This document shows, in pieces, positions 17,631 through 27,473 of a stretch of 64,000 nucleotides of DNA. Position numbers and translations under genes: made by a program. Numbering within the stretch: position 1 is the stretch's first letter; each line of letters opens with the position of its first letter. The notes beneath the pieces were generated by a model. That model had not been told where the DNA came from, did not search any database, and saw only the letters and a list, made by a program, of their open reading frames with translations. This stretch comes from a gamma proteobacterium HTCC5015 (GTDB lineage: Bacteria > Pseudomonadota > Gammaproteobacteria > HTCC5015). The DNA lies in the NCBI GenBank assembly GCA_000155715.1, contig DS990604.1, positions 39,824 to 103,823 of the forward strand, in the 5' to 3' direction.

Positions 17631-19166
17631 TCAGTCCCGGGGTTTTTGGGCGTGGGATTCTAGGGGCAGGCCGGCGAGGGCGATGCGCAGGATTTTGAGT
17701 ATGGGGTTGTGAATCACGGCGGCCGAGATCAGCTTTTGCAGTAGGGTGTATTTCTTGATGGTGAAGGGATACCAGTTGGCTTCGAGCTTGTCGCTTTGCT
17801 TGTCGACGATAATGGCTTTACTGGCGGTCCAGCCGAGCAGGCCCTCGGGGCCGTGTACGCGGCCGAAGCCGGAGGATTTGCGGCCGCCGAAGGGCAGGTG
17901 GGGGTTGCCCTCGGTGAGCATGACATTGTTGATGCTCACGGCCCCCACTTCCAGCGCGCGGGCCACGCGGTCGGCGCGCTCCAGGTCCTTGCTCCAGACG
18001 CTGGCGGAGAGGCCGAACTCGGTGTCGTTGGCTTTGTCGATCACTTCGTCTTCGGTGTTGAAGCGGTAGACGGGCAGTAGCGGGCCGAAGGTTTCCTCGT
18101 GGTTGAGGGCGGCGTCGTCGGGAATGTCGGTGAGCACGGTGGGCAGGAAGAACTTGCCATCTTTACCGTCGATCAGATCGCCGCCGCAGAGGACTTTGGC
18201 GCCCTTGTCGACGGCGTCGTCCAAGTGGCGCTGAACAATGTCGGTTTGAAAGCGGGCGGTCATGGCGCCGACATCGGCGTCGCCGCGGTCGGCGTTGTTG
18301 ACGACCAGCGCTTCGCACTCGGCTTTGAGCTGGGCGATAAAGTCTTCGTAGATGCCGTACTGAATGTAGAGTTTTTCAATCGAGGTGCAGGACTGCCCGG
18401 TGTTGGTCATGGCGCCCCACAGCACGCCCGCTACGGTGCGTTTGAGGTCGACATCGTCAAATACGATGGCGGGGTCTTTGCCGCCGAGTTCGAGTTCCAG
18501 CGGGATCAAATACTTTGAAGCCTGTTCCATGATTTTGTGGCCGGTTCGATTGGAACCCGTGAAGAATATTTTAGCGGGGCGCTGATCGATTAAATGTTGC
18601 GCGGTCGTCCCGCTGCCGTAGACGACTTGAACGCTGTTTTTTATCAGCGGCGAGGCGTCGAAGATTTTTTCCAGCAGGCCTTTGAGCGGCGTGTGTTCGG
18701 AGGGCTTAAAGACGATGGCATTACCGGCGATAAAACCCGTCATGGTGAAAATCATGCTGTTGTTTACCGGGTAATTCCACGGTGTGATCAACAGGCAAGC
18801 GCCTAGTGGCTCGTGGTAGATCTTAGATTTTTTGCCCATCAGTGCCAGCGGCGTTGGCGCTTTTTCGTCGGCTAAGATTTTTTCGGCATCGCTGATCAGC
18901 CACTCCATAAAATCCAGCGGCCCCATAATGTCGGCCACTAGAGCGTCGGTGCGGCACTTGCCGTTCTCCTCACACACGCGATCCATGATTTCTTCACGCA
19001 TTTCGTAGAAGCGATGTAGGACTTTTTTTAGTTCGCCGACGCGCTCTGCCACGGTGGTTTTTCGCAGATCGCGGGCGGCGGCCCGAGCGCGTTCAAACAC
19101 TTCGGCGGCTTGTGCTTCATTCAGTTCATCGCTCTGGTGAAGGTTTTGAATGTTGGCTTGTGTCAT
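17631..19166 (-). CDS. Aldehyde dehydrogenase
   Basis: A 511-residue NAD(P)-dependent aldehyde dehydrogenase. TPWNYPVNN and the FTGSNRTGHKIM cofactor region precede the general base in LELGGKDPAI, and the catalytic Cys is in NTGQSCTS; LPFGGRKSSGFGR is the usual C-terminal block. A C-terminal tail (KKYTLLQKLISAAVIHNPILKILRI) is hydrophobic and amphipathic, as in membrane-bound fatty or aromatic aldehyde dehydrogenases. It lies downstream of a GMC-type alcohol oxidase gene in the same direction, so it probably oxidises the aldehyde made by that enzyme; a 166-base gap with repeats separates them. Confidence 0.93.
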   Translation of the reverse strand: MTQANIQNLHQSDELNEAQAAEVFERARAAARDLRKTTVAERVGELKKVLHRFYEMREEIMDRVCEENGKCRTDALVADIMGPLDFMEWLISDAEKILADEKAPTPLALMGKKSKIYHEPLGACLLITPWNYPVNNSMIFTMTGFIAGNAIVFKPSEHTPLKGLLEKIFDASPLIKNSVQVVYGSGTTAQHLIDQRPAKIFFTGSNRTGHKIMEQASKYLIPLELELGGKDPAIVFDDVDLKRTVAGVLWGAMTNTGQSCTSIEKLYIQYGIYEDFIAQLKAECEALVVNNADRGDADVGAMTARFQTDIVQRHLDDAVDKGAKVLCGGDLIDGKDGKFFLPTVLTDIPDDAALNHEETFGPLLPVYRFNTEDEVIDKANDTEFGLSASVWSKDLERADRVARALEVGAVSINNVMLTEGNPHLPFGGRKSSGFGRVHGPEGLLGWTASKAIIVDKQSDKLEANWYPFTIKKYTLLQKLISAAVIHNPILKILRIALAGLPLESHAQKPRD

Positions 19167-19207
19167 GGCTGTGGTCTCTTTGGTGTTTCACTTGTCTTTT
19201 GGTGAGG

Positions 19208-19332
19208 GAGATTCCGGATAAGCGCTTTGCGCGTTCCGGAATGACATTTATACAGTCCGTGCTCTTTGTGGCTTGTGCCCGCAGTTTGGGTGCTCTGTGG
19301 CCAACCTTGTCGGCCTAAAGGCCGACCCACAA
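19208..19332. repeat. Repeat cluster between the aldehyde dehydrogenase and GMC genes
   Basis: GATTCCGGATAAGC ... TTCCGGAATGAC (19208-19245) repeats the element at 17428. GTCGGCCTAAAGGCCGAC with flanking CCCACAAT (about 19309-19333) matches the palindromes of the 132-bp tandem repeat at 21361-21646. Confidence 0.75.
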
Positions 19333-19758
19333 TCAATCCCCGTAATCGGGTTCGACATATACATGGTATTCAATGGCGTCGTAGACGGTTTGGCCCTGGT
19401 AGTAGGGCGAGGTCTCGTTGCCGAAGTACAGGCTCACGGGAACGCCCTTTAAGCCCATGCCCAAAAAGCGCAGCGCCGTACCGATCACGCTGGGCGCTTT
19501 GCCCTCTTGGGCGGAGAGCCAGAGCAGGCCTTTGATAAAACCCGCGGGCATCCACGTGGCGGCGCATAGCAGCAGCTGAAGACCTTGGATGTCATCGGGG
19601 TGCGTGGCATCTAAAATTTCATCGACACTGCTAGCGCAGCCTGTTTCGCTGAATGCGGGCAGTTGTTGTGGCCCGCCACCGGGGATGACAATGTCGCCGA
19701 CTTTGTCTAAACCGATCAGGGCGCGATGGCTTAAATAGCGCGATGTGCTGTGGCTCAT
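19333..19758 (-). CDS. Small conserved partner of a GMC oxidoreductase, 141 residues
   Basis: No recognised domain. It overlaps the GMC oxidoreductase by four bases (ATGA type), so both are translated together. The body is helical with a Cys-containing stretch (ETGCASSVDEILDATHPDD) and a hydrophobic centre (LQLLLCAATWMPAGFIKGLLWL), then a Tyr-rich tail. The small accessory subunits of membrane alcohol/gluconate dehydrogenases (GMC plus a small subunit) have similar size and place, so a chaperone or membrane-docking subunit is plausible. No Tat signal is present. The role is inference from coupling. Confidence 0.7.
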   Translation of the reverse strand: MSHSTSRYLSHRALIGLDKVGDIVIPGGGPQQLPAFSETGCASSVDEILDATHPDDIQGLQLLLCAATWMPAGFIKGLLWLSAQEGKAPSVIGTALRFLGMGLKGVPVSLYFGNETSPYYQGQTVYDAIEYHVYVEPDYGD

Positions 19759-21206
19759 TGCTGGGCCTCCTTGGCAAAGGTGTCGAGCGCCGCTGTGCGC
19801 TGTCCGCGTTCGGCCAGTATTTGATCCGCCGCCTTGTGGCCGAGGGCCATAATGGTCAGCGAGGGGTTGATACCCGGCGCCGATGGGTAGACGGCGCCGT
19901 CGGCCAGATAAATATTCTCTAGGCCGTAGATCTTAAATTCTGGCGTGACCACCGATTGCTGGGCGTTTTCACCAATGGCGCAGCCACCCATGAGGTGCAG
20001 GCCAATTTGCAATGGCGATTGGTGAATTTCGTAGGCGCCCATGGCGCCGAGCAAGTCTTTGACCACGCGATTGCCCGCTTTGGCTTTTTGTCGATCTAAG
20101 CCCTTGAGGGGTTTGGACACGTTGAGTCGGCCGTTGCTGGCGAGCTGAATTGTGCCCGCCTCTTCATCGCGCAGCGCCACTTCGATACAGGCCATGTGGC
20201 GATAGCGACCCATGTGGCGCATCAATTCGTAGCCGTGTCCGCCGTGGAGCATGGCCATCGCAATGGGGCCAGCAAACACGTTCTCTAGTTTAAAGCCCTG
20301 TTGACGAAAGCGCGGGTCGGTGGATTTTAACGATTGCAAAGCGCCTTTGTGGGCATCGACGGGTTCGTTCATAAAGCCGACGCTCATAAATTGAGGGTGG
20401 CAGAAAAAGCGCTCGCCCAGTGCGGGCAGTTGCTCTTTAAAACCCGATTTCAACAACAGCTCTGTCGAGCCTAGCGCGCCCGCTGCCAAAACTAGCTGGC
20501 GGGCGTAGACCACGCGAGCCTCGCCTCTTTGGCGGCCGTGAACCGCGACATGGTGTTTGCCGTGGACGATGCCCTCGACGGTGAATTCGGTTTCTAGTTG
20601 CAAGCCTTTTTGTCGAGCTTGCGGCAGGTAGTTAACCGCCATACCTTGCTTAGAGCGCCGCGGGCAGCCGCCCAGACAGACGATGCAGTCGTTCTTTCGG
20701 CCTTGGCCACTTTCACACAAACCGCCACAGTTGTTTTCACCGCGACGCAGGGGGCCGCGCTCAAAACCAAGCGTGTCGAACGCCTTGGCGTAGAGTTCGG
20801 CGTTGCCGTTCCAGTCTTGACGCTGGTACTCATAGAGGTCGAGGTGAGACTCGGCTCGCTCGTAGTAGGGGGTTATGGCATCGCGGCTGAGGTCGCTAAT
20901 TCCCGAGCGCTGTACCCAATCGTCGAGGGCGATGTCGTCGAAGCGATCCAGCAGGCAGTTGTTGACCACGGTGCCGCCGCCCAGCACTTTGCCGCGCAGC
21001 AAAACGGTTTTGGCATCGGTGGTGAAATCGCTGCCGCCGCCCCAAAAAAGGCGCGTGTTGGTGCGCAGTTCATCGCGAGGATAGGTCTTGGGGCCGAGGT
21101 CTTTGCCTGCCTCTAGCATCAAACAATCGGCGCCCGCCTCGGCGAGGCGGTAGCCAATGACGCTTCCCGAAGCGCCCGAGCCGATTATTAAATAGTCGTG
21201 GATCAT
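19755..21206 (-). CDS. GMC-family FAD oxidoreductase with a five-cysteine insert
   Basis: A 483-residue flavoprotein of the glucose-methanol-choline family. The FAD-binding GSGASGS is at 9-15, the second FAD block RGKVLGGGTVVNN at 71-83, LVLAAGALGSTELLL around 235-250, and the active-site pair is in HLMGG and PSAPGINPSLTIMALGHKAA. Between residues 160 and 181 it has five cysteines (C160, C164, C174, C177, C181), spaced like a metal or Fe-S ligand set, which plain GMC alcohol oxidases lack. It heads a unit with a coupled small protein and an aldehyde dehydrogenase, so it is likely an alcohol dehydrogenase/oxidase for a lipophilic alcohol. Confidence 0.92.
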   Translation of the reverse strand: MIHDYLIIGSGASGSVIGYRLAEAGADCLMLEAGKDLGPKTYPRDELRTNTRLFWGGGSDFTTDAKTVLLRGKVLGGGTVVNNCLLDRFDDIALDDWVQRSGISDLSRDAITPYYERAESHLDLYEYQRQDWNGNAELYAKAFDTLGFERGPLRRGENNCGGLCESGQGRKNDCIVCLGGCPRRSKQGMAVNYLPQARQKGLQLETEFTVEGIVHGKHHVAVHGRQRGEARVVYARQLVLAAGALGSTELLLKSGFKEQLPALGERFFCHPQFMSVGFMNEPVDAHKGALQSLKSTDPRFRQQGFKLENVFAGPIAMAMLHGGHGYELMRHMGRYRHMACIEVALRDEEAGTIQLASNGRLNVSKPLKGLDRQKAKAGNRVVKDLLGAMGAYEIHQSPLQIGLHLMGGCAIGENAQQSVVTPEFKIYGLENIYLADGAVYPSAPGINPSLTIMALGHKAADQILAERGQRTAALDTFAKEAQQ

Positions 21207-21743
21207 CGTCCCTTCCCGTTTGATGAAGTCAGTCTGCCATATAATAAGCGATAATCTATCATAATTTTAATAATGTGACAAATGCTCATGTTGTGGGGCA
21301 GGCAGGCTGAACCTACCCACCATTCCGAGTTTGACTTGGCAACTCACAAATGGAGCTGCCGTGGGTCGGCCTTTAGGCCGACACTGTCTAAGTCAATTCA
21401 TCGTTGCGAGCTGTGTTCGAAGCTTTCACAGCGAGGGCAGGCTGTTGTTGTCGGGCTGAAGCCCGACCCACAATGAGTAGGATTCGCCTGCCGTGGGTCG
21501 GCTTTCAAGCCGACACTGTCTGAGTCAATTCATCGGTGCGAACTGGGTTCGAAGCTTTCACAGCGAGAGCGGGCAGTTGTTGTCGGGCTGAAGCCCGACC
21601 CACAATGAGTAGGGTTTGCCTGTCGTGGGTCGGCTTTCAAGCCGACTTAATTGGTTTGGGGTGACGGGGGGGCTGTGCAGGTCGAGCGCTCTCACATTGT
21701 CCTGTGCTTGCCAATTGAGCGTGTCGGGTCTAGGCTTGCCGCT
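21207..21743. other. Gene-free stretch holding the 132-bp tandem repeat
   Basis: From the GMC start to the TPP riboswitch there is no gene. The first 90 bases are AT-rich and should carry the GMC promoter. The 132-bp tandem repeat follows, then about 95 bases that probably hold the thiC promoter. Confidence 0.7.
21361..21646. repeat. 132-bp tandem repeat, about 2.2 copies
   Basis: Copies begin with GTGGGTCGGC at 21361, 21493 and 21625, a strict 132-base period. Each full unit has a GTGGGTCGGC..GCCGAC palindrome, CTGTCTRAGTCAATTCATCG, GAAGCTTTCACAGCGAG and then GTCGGGCTGAAGCCCGACCC. Copies one and two differ at only a few positions. The third copy stops after its first palindrome. Confidence 0.9.
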
Positions 21744-21822
21744 ACGACTAGGGGTACGGCGAAAGCCGTTGAGAGAGTCCCTTCGAACCTGAACTGATTC
21801 ACATCAGCGTAGGGAAGTCAGA
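21744..21822 (+). promoter_or_regulatory. TPP riboswitch (THI element) of thiC
   Basis: The conserved THI-box is visible: ACTAGGGGT, a short P3 helix ACGGCGAAAGCCGT, then a TTGAGAGAGTCCC segment matching the canonical CTGAGA..ACCC, CGAACCTGAACTGATTC and the closing CAGCGTAGGGAAGT. It ends about 70 bases before the thiC ATG, as usual for Gram-negative thiC leaders where TPP binding hides the start region. There is no obvious terminator, so translational control is likely. Confidence 0.95.
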
Positions 21823-21889
21823 GAGCGGTTGGTATTGATGTTTTTGCTCGGTGCCGTCCGCCTGCTTTCCTGCGCTCAATATGGAGTAA

Positions 21890-23806
<1,917 letters not shown>

Positions 23807-23846
23807 TGCAGCACGGCGCTCTACAAGGCATAAAAACGCAGAGTGC

Positions 23847-23879
23847 TTTGTGAACTCGATAAATGTTCGAGTTCACAAA
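23847..23879. repeat. Perfect 13-bp inverted repeat downstream of thiC
   Basis: TTTGTGAACTCGA and TCGAGTTCACAAA flank a 7-base loop. There is no T run on the thiC strand after it, so it is not a classical intrinsic terminator. It could stabilise the thiC 3' end or be an operator for the following lipoprotein gene. Confidence 0.75.
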
Positions 23880-23974
23880 AATTATGGCAAGAATGGGAAC
23901 CGCGCAGTCCGCATTCGGTCTGTCTTTCCTTATAATATGGCTTCACTTTGGATCTGGTGTTTTTTATAGGGTTT

Positions 23975-24925
23975 ATGCGATTTCTCGGTCTTTCTTTTTT
24001 TCTGGTGGTTTTTCTCAGTGCTTGTGGCGGTGAGGAGCCCCAGGCCGATGCGGCGGCGGAGTCCTCGCCTGCACCTGCGGCATCGAACCAACACGAGCGC
24101 GTGATTGCCGGCACCGAACCACTGCCAAGTGAGCTTCATCAAGCGGTGCGCGATTTGTTGGGCCCCATTTATCAAGGCATCGACAACGTGCGCTATGCCG
24201 CCTCGGCCACGGACTTAAACGGCGATGGCCACCCTGAAATTTTGGTCTATCCCATGGGGCCGATGGTGTGCGGCTCGGGAGGCTGCGATCTATTAGTTCT
24301 GGCCAAGCGAGAGGGGCGCTTTGCATTGCACTCTCGTACTTCGGTGGTTCAAACGCCGATTTTTTTGAGTGAAACCAAAAGCCACGGCTGGAACGATCTT
24401 GTTGTAACCGTAGGCGGAGGCGGTGTAGTGGGTGAGCCACTGCGACGACTCCGTGTTCAAGATGAACGCTATACGGCCAATGCCTCGTTGGCCGATGCCG
24501 CAAGTGCCGATCAGCGCGGCCCCTTATTGCTGGCGGCGGGCATTGACGTTGTGCAGGCGAGCCCTTTGTCAGCCAGTGAAGATGCTGGTTTGTCGCCGCT
24601 AGAACGCTATGCTGGCCGCTATCAAGGTGTGTTGCCCTGCGCCTCCTGCCCGGGCATCGAAACCGAACTGGTTCTACAGGCACAGGGGCGGTTTGAGTTA
24701 TTAGAAGTGTATCGAGAACAGGGCGACGAGCCGTTCATGACGCTCGGTCAGTGGCAATTGGCAGAGGGCGCTGAAAACGTATTTGTATTGACGCCAGACG
24801 ATCAAAGCGAGGCGCCTCGCTACTTTGAGCTCGACGATCAAGGCGCCACCGCACTGGACTCATCCGGCCAAGCCATCGAAAGCGATCAACCCCTACGTCT
24901 TGCGCGAGAGGGTGGTGACAACTAA
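23975..24925 (+). CDS. Lipoprotein with C-terminal NlpE-like domain
   Basis: About 316 residues from the ATG at 23975, which gives a clean lipoprotein signal (hydrophobic run then LSACGG); the start at 23948 would add nine residues before it. The middle (DLNGDGHPEILVYPMG, CGSGGCDLLVL) looks like a small periplasmic domain of unknown type. The last 110 residues (YAGRYQGVLPCASCPGIETEL onward) match NlpE, whose CxxC-type motif senses envelope and copper stress through Cpx in enterics. The combination suggests an outer-membrane lipoprotein for envelope stress sensing, but no cpx genes are in the window. Confidence 0.8.
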   Translation: MRFLGLSFFLVVFLSACGGEEPQADAAAESSPAPAASNQHERVIAGTEPLPSELHQAVRDLLGPIYQGIDNVRYAASATDLNGDGHPEILVYPMGPMVCGSGGCDLLVLAKREGRFALHSRTSVVQTPIFLSETKSHGWNDLVVTVGGGGVVGEPLRRLRVQDERYTANASLADAASADQRGPLLLAAGIDVVQASPLSASEDAGLSPLERYAGRYQGVLPCASCPGIETELVLQAQGRFELLEVYREQGDEPFMTLGQWQLAEGAENVFVLTPDDQSEAPRYFELDDQGATALDSSGQAIESDQPLRLAREGGDN

Positions 24926-24990
24926 CTGCCATTCCTTCGTAGGATATCTTCCAGCAGCAGACTCAACAAACCATGCTTTATCGCTCTCGC

Positions 24991-25074
24991 CATTCCCGCG
25001 AAGGCGGGAATCTAGTGTCTTTTTAGCCTTCTCGCAGTGAAAGTCGCTGGGCTCCCGCCTGCGCGGGAGCGACG
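24991..25074. repeat. REPIN-like inverted doublet
   Basis: CATTCCCGCGAAGGCGGGAA and GGCTCCCGCCTGCGCGGGAG form the two inverted arms. It lies in the gap between the convergent NlpE-like and msrA genes. Confidence 0.85.
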
Positions 25075-25111
25075 ATGAAGAGACGGGGATGACTGGGTTG
25101 GCGTTGAACAC

Positions 25112-26071
25112 CTACTGGGCACTACTGCCATTTTTAAATTGCTTCAGCGTTTTGTAAAACGCTTCGGGGCTCATGTAGCCTTGATGGCCTGCCTGTTCCT
25201 TGCCGTCTTCTAAGAAATACAGCGTGGGTGTTGCCCAAGTGGGCGTCGCGAGCTTGAGTCCTTCGAGTTCATTGGCCTTGCGAAAACTCATGGGAATGCT
25301 GCCCTGGTAGTCGTTGGCCACATCTTGGCGAAATTGCTCACAGTAGGGGCAGTGTTCCGCCTCTAGCACGAGTATGTGTTGACCCTTCAGTAGCGCACTA
25401 TTGTCGACGCTGGGTTGCTGGCTTTTTTCAAAGGTCACGCCGGTTGAGTGGTCGGGGCAATAGCCGTTGGGGTTTTTCTTAATGTAATCCTGATGGTAGG
25501 TCTCGGCGGGATGAAACTGCTGTAGCGGTTTTATCGTGGTTTTAATCTCGCCGTATCCCGCCTTGCTCAGCAGTTCTTGAAACTGGCCCTTTAAACGTTG
25601 TGCCGCTTGGCCTTGTTCTTCGTTACTGTACAAAATCGTAGAGCGATACTGAGTGCCTATATCGTTGCCTTGGCGGTTTTTCTGGGTGGGGTCGTGGTGC
25701 TCGAAGAAGTGCTTCAACAAAGCGTCTGTGCTGAGCATTTGTGTGTTGTAAGTCACTTTAACCACTTCGGCAAAATTGTCGGGGTTCATACGGTGTTTGA
25801 ACTGAGTGATGGTTTTGTATGTGGGTTCTAAGCCGCGACCATCGGCATAGCCCGACACGGCATCGACTACGCCGGGCAGTGCTTCATAGCCTTTTTCCGC
25901 ACCCCAAAAACAACCGGAGCCCAATACAATACTTTGCGTATGCTGGCTGGCCTGTTTGGGGGTGTCTTGCACTTGGGCTTCGCGCGAAGTGTTGCTGGCG
26001 ATCACCAAGCTGGTAGTGGCTAATAGCGCGGCGGCGGTGCCGATCAGTATATTGGAACGAGAGAGTGTCAC
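25112..26071 (-). CDS. msrA: Exported MsrA fused to a thioredoxin-like domain
   Basis: A 319-residue protein. An N-terminal hydrophobic signal or anchor (about 8-26) sends it to the periplasm. Residues 46-215 are peptide methionine-S-sulfoxide reductase: catalytic C54 in GSGCFWGAEKGYE, GYADGRG, and the recycling C205 in NGYCPDH. The remaining ~100 residues form a thioredoxin fold with CPYC at 241-244 and the cis-Pro turn in ATPTLYFL. Fusion of MsrA to its own disulfide reducer is known in Neisseria PilB-like proteins, where domain order is different. Here the module would need electrons from a DsbD-like partner, which is not in the window. Confidence 0.92.
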   Translation of the reverse strand: MTLSRSNILIGTAAALLATTSLVIASNTSREAQVQDTPKQASQHTQSIVLGSGCFWGAEKGYEALPGVVDAVSGYADGRGLEPTYKTITQFKHRMNPDNFAEVVKVTYNTQMLSTDALLKHFFEHHDPTQKNRQGNDIGTQYRSTILYSNEEQGQAAQRLKGQFQELLSKAGYGEIKTTIKPLQQFHPAETYHQDYIKKNPNGYCPDHSTGVTFEKSQQPSVDNSALLKGQHILVLEAEHCPYCEQFRQDVANDYQGSIPMSFRKANELEGLKLATPTWATPTLYFLEDGKEQAGHQGYMSPEAFYKTLKQFKNGSSAQ

Positions 26072-26198
26072 GGGAGCCCCTTTTGCGTTTGAACTTACCT
26101 GTGTGAGTTAGCACAGCCTAGCAAGTTCCCGTCAGCCCCGCGTGAAGTCTTTGGTAGGAAACGCTGCGACGGCCTCAAGCCGTCGCAGCGCGGGGAGT

Positions 26199-27245
26199 TT
26201 AGTGGTAGCGGAAAGTGGCCACGACCGGATAGTGGTCGGACAGTTCGCTGTGCATGCCCGTGCTATTGATATTTTCCATGTAGTCCCAGTACCAGCTGTC
26301 GTCTGCTTTGAGACGAATGACTTGCATGTCGGCCGAGACAATAGGCAGTAAGTAGTCCGTGCGAGTGACGACATAGTCGAGTGTGTCGTTGTAGCTTTGG
26401 CTGTACTCGTAGTAGTAGGCGTTGGCTTGAGTCATCAAGTTGTCGAGCGCCGAGTAAGAGCCAATGGAGGGGTCGGGGAAGCTGATTTGGCTGTTGCTGC
26501 GTTGGAGCATGTCGGCCAGATGATCATTGCGGCTGTGCTCGACGTTGAAGTCCCCCGTGAGAATGACGGGGTCCGCCGCGCTGATCGCACGGTTATCGAT
26601 CCACTGACGCATCTCGTCGAGTTGGGCCATACGCGTTTGCTGAGACACGGCAAAGTCACCGGCGTCGGATTGCATATGGGTGCCGACAACGTGGTAGTCA
26701 AAGCCGCCTTTGTCGATGCGAACATAGGCAAAACCTTTGTTGGAGTAGTAGTCTCCCGTCCACATTTGGCTGTTTTGATAAATATGCTGGCGCTGCTCTT
26801 CAATGGGCCAGCGGCTCAATACCATGACGCCGCCGCGCACCACAGCGGGGCTGTTTGAGCAGTTGCCGCTAGTGCCGTCCCAGCCCGCGCCAGAGCAGTC
26901 CAAGCCAACTACGGGCGTGATGAAGGGGTAGATGTCATCGAGGCCTTCAAGCGCGTTGCGCGCGGCATCGGTCATCGCTTCTTGAATGACAAGTACATCG
27001 GGTTGAACCGCCATATTGCGGATGGCGTCAGGCAGGCGGGCGAGGCGCTGTGCGTCGTCCCAATCGCCGGCGACATCGGGCAGTTGCAGAATGTTGTAAG
27101 TCATCACGGTGAGATCAGAGCGGTACTGGGTGTCGGGGTTGTCGACCACAGGCGGCTCTGGCTCTGCGGGTTCACCGCCGCCGGCCAAGCTTTGAAGTGG
27201 GCTTAAAGCCATAAGCACAAGAATCGATTTGAGCAGGTGTTTCAT
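26199..27245 (-). CDS. Secreted sphingomyelinase-like endonuclease/exonuclease/phosphatase-fold enzyme
   Basis: A 348-residue exported protein with a signal peptide ending near LAGGGEP and a short Pro/Glu linker. The EEP fold motifs are in order: MTYNILQLP, VLVIQEAM (metal Glu), GGVMVLSRWPI, VVGTHMQSD, ILTGDFNVE, and the catalytic SDHYPV at the C-terminus. This spacing is that of bacterial neutral sphingomyelinase/phospholipase C enzymes, which use Mg to split sphingomyelin. A role against eukaryotic membranes or in scavenging phosphate from lipids are both possible. Monocistronic; the 230 bases upstream contain no identified site. Confidence 0.85.
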   Translation of the reverse strand: MKHLLKSILVLMALSPLQSLAGGGEPAEPEPPVVDNPDTQYRSDLTVMTYNILQLPDVAGDWDDAQRLARLPDAIRNMAVQPDVLVIQEAMTDAARNALEGLDDIYPFITPVVGLDCSGAGWDGTSGNCSNSPAVVRGGVMVLSRWPIEEQRQHIYQNSQMWTGDYYSNKGFAYVRIDKGGFDYHVVGTHMQSDAGDFAVSQQTRMAQLDEMRQWIDNRAISAADPVILTGDFNVEHSRNDHLADMLQRSNSQISFPDPSIGSYSALDNLMTQANAYYYEYSQSYNDTLDYVVTRTDYLLPIVSADMQVIRLKADDSWYWDYMENINSTGMHSELSDHYPVVATFRYH

Positions 27246-27473
27246 TCGATAGAACCTTTATTGATTTAGCAGATATTGATTGAGCAGAACTGCCATTAAA
27301 AGTGATAAAGACACACATTTGAATTTAAAATGTGATTATTTGTCACTAATTCTCAAGGTCGGTGTAGTCGGTGATGATGTAGGCCGCCAAGCGCGACAAT
27401 GGGGCGCAGTTGGCGAAGATGTGGCTATGAGGGCGGCGGATGCGCTGTGGCATCCGCCTAGAGGTGGCGCTCG

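Noticed and set aside
21361-21646. Tandem repeat as a CRISPR array
   Set aside because: The repeat period is 132 bases with identical interior, no short repeats with variable spacers and no cas genes.
27431-27462. GGCGGATGC/GCATCCGCC hairpin as the terminator of parA
   Set aside because: The nine-base stem is real and lies just downstream of parA, but no T run follows on that strand; left uncalled.
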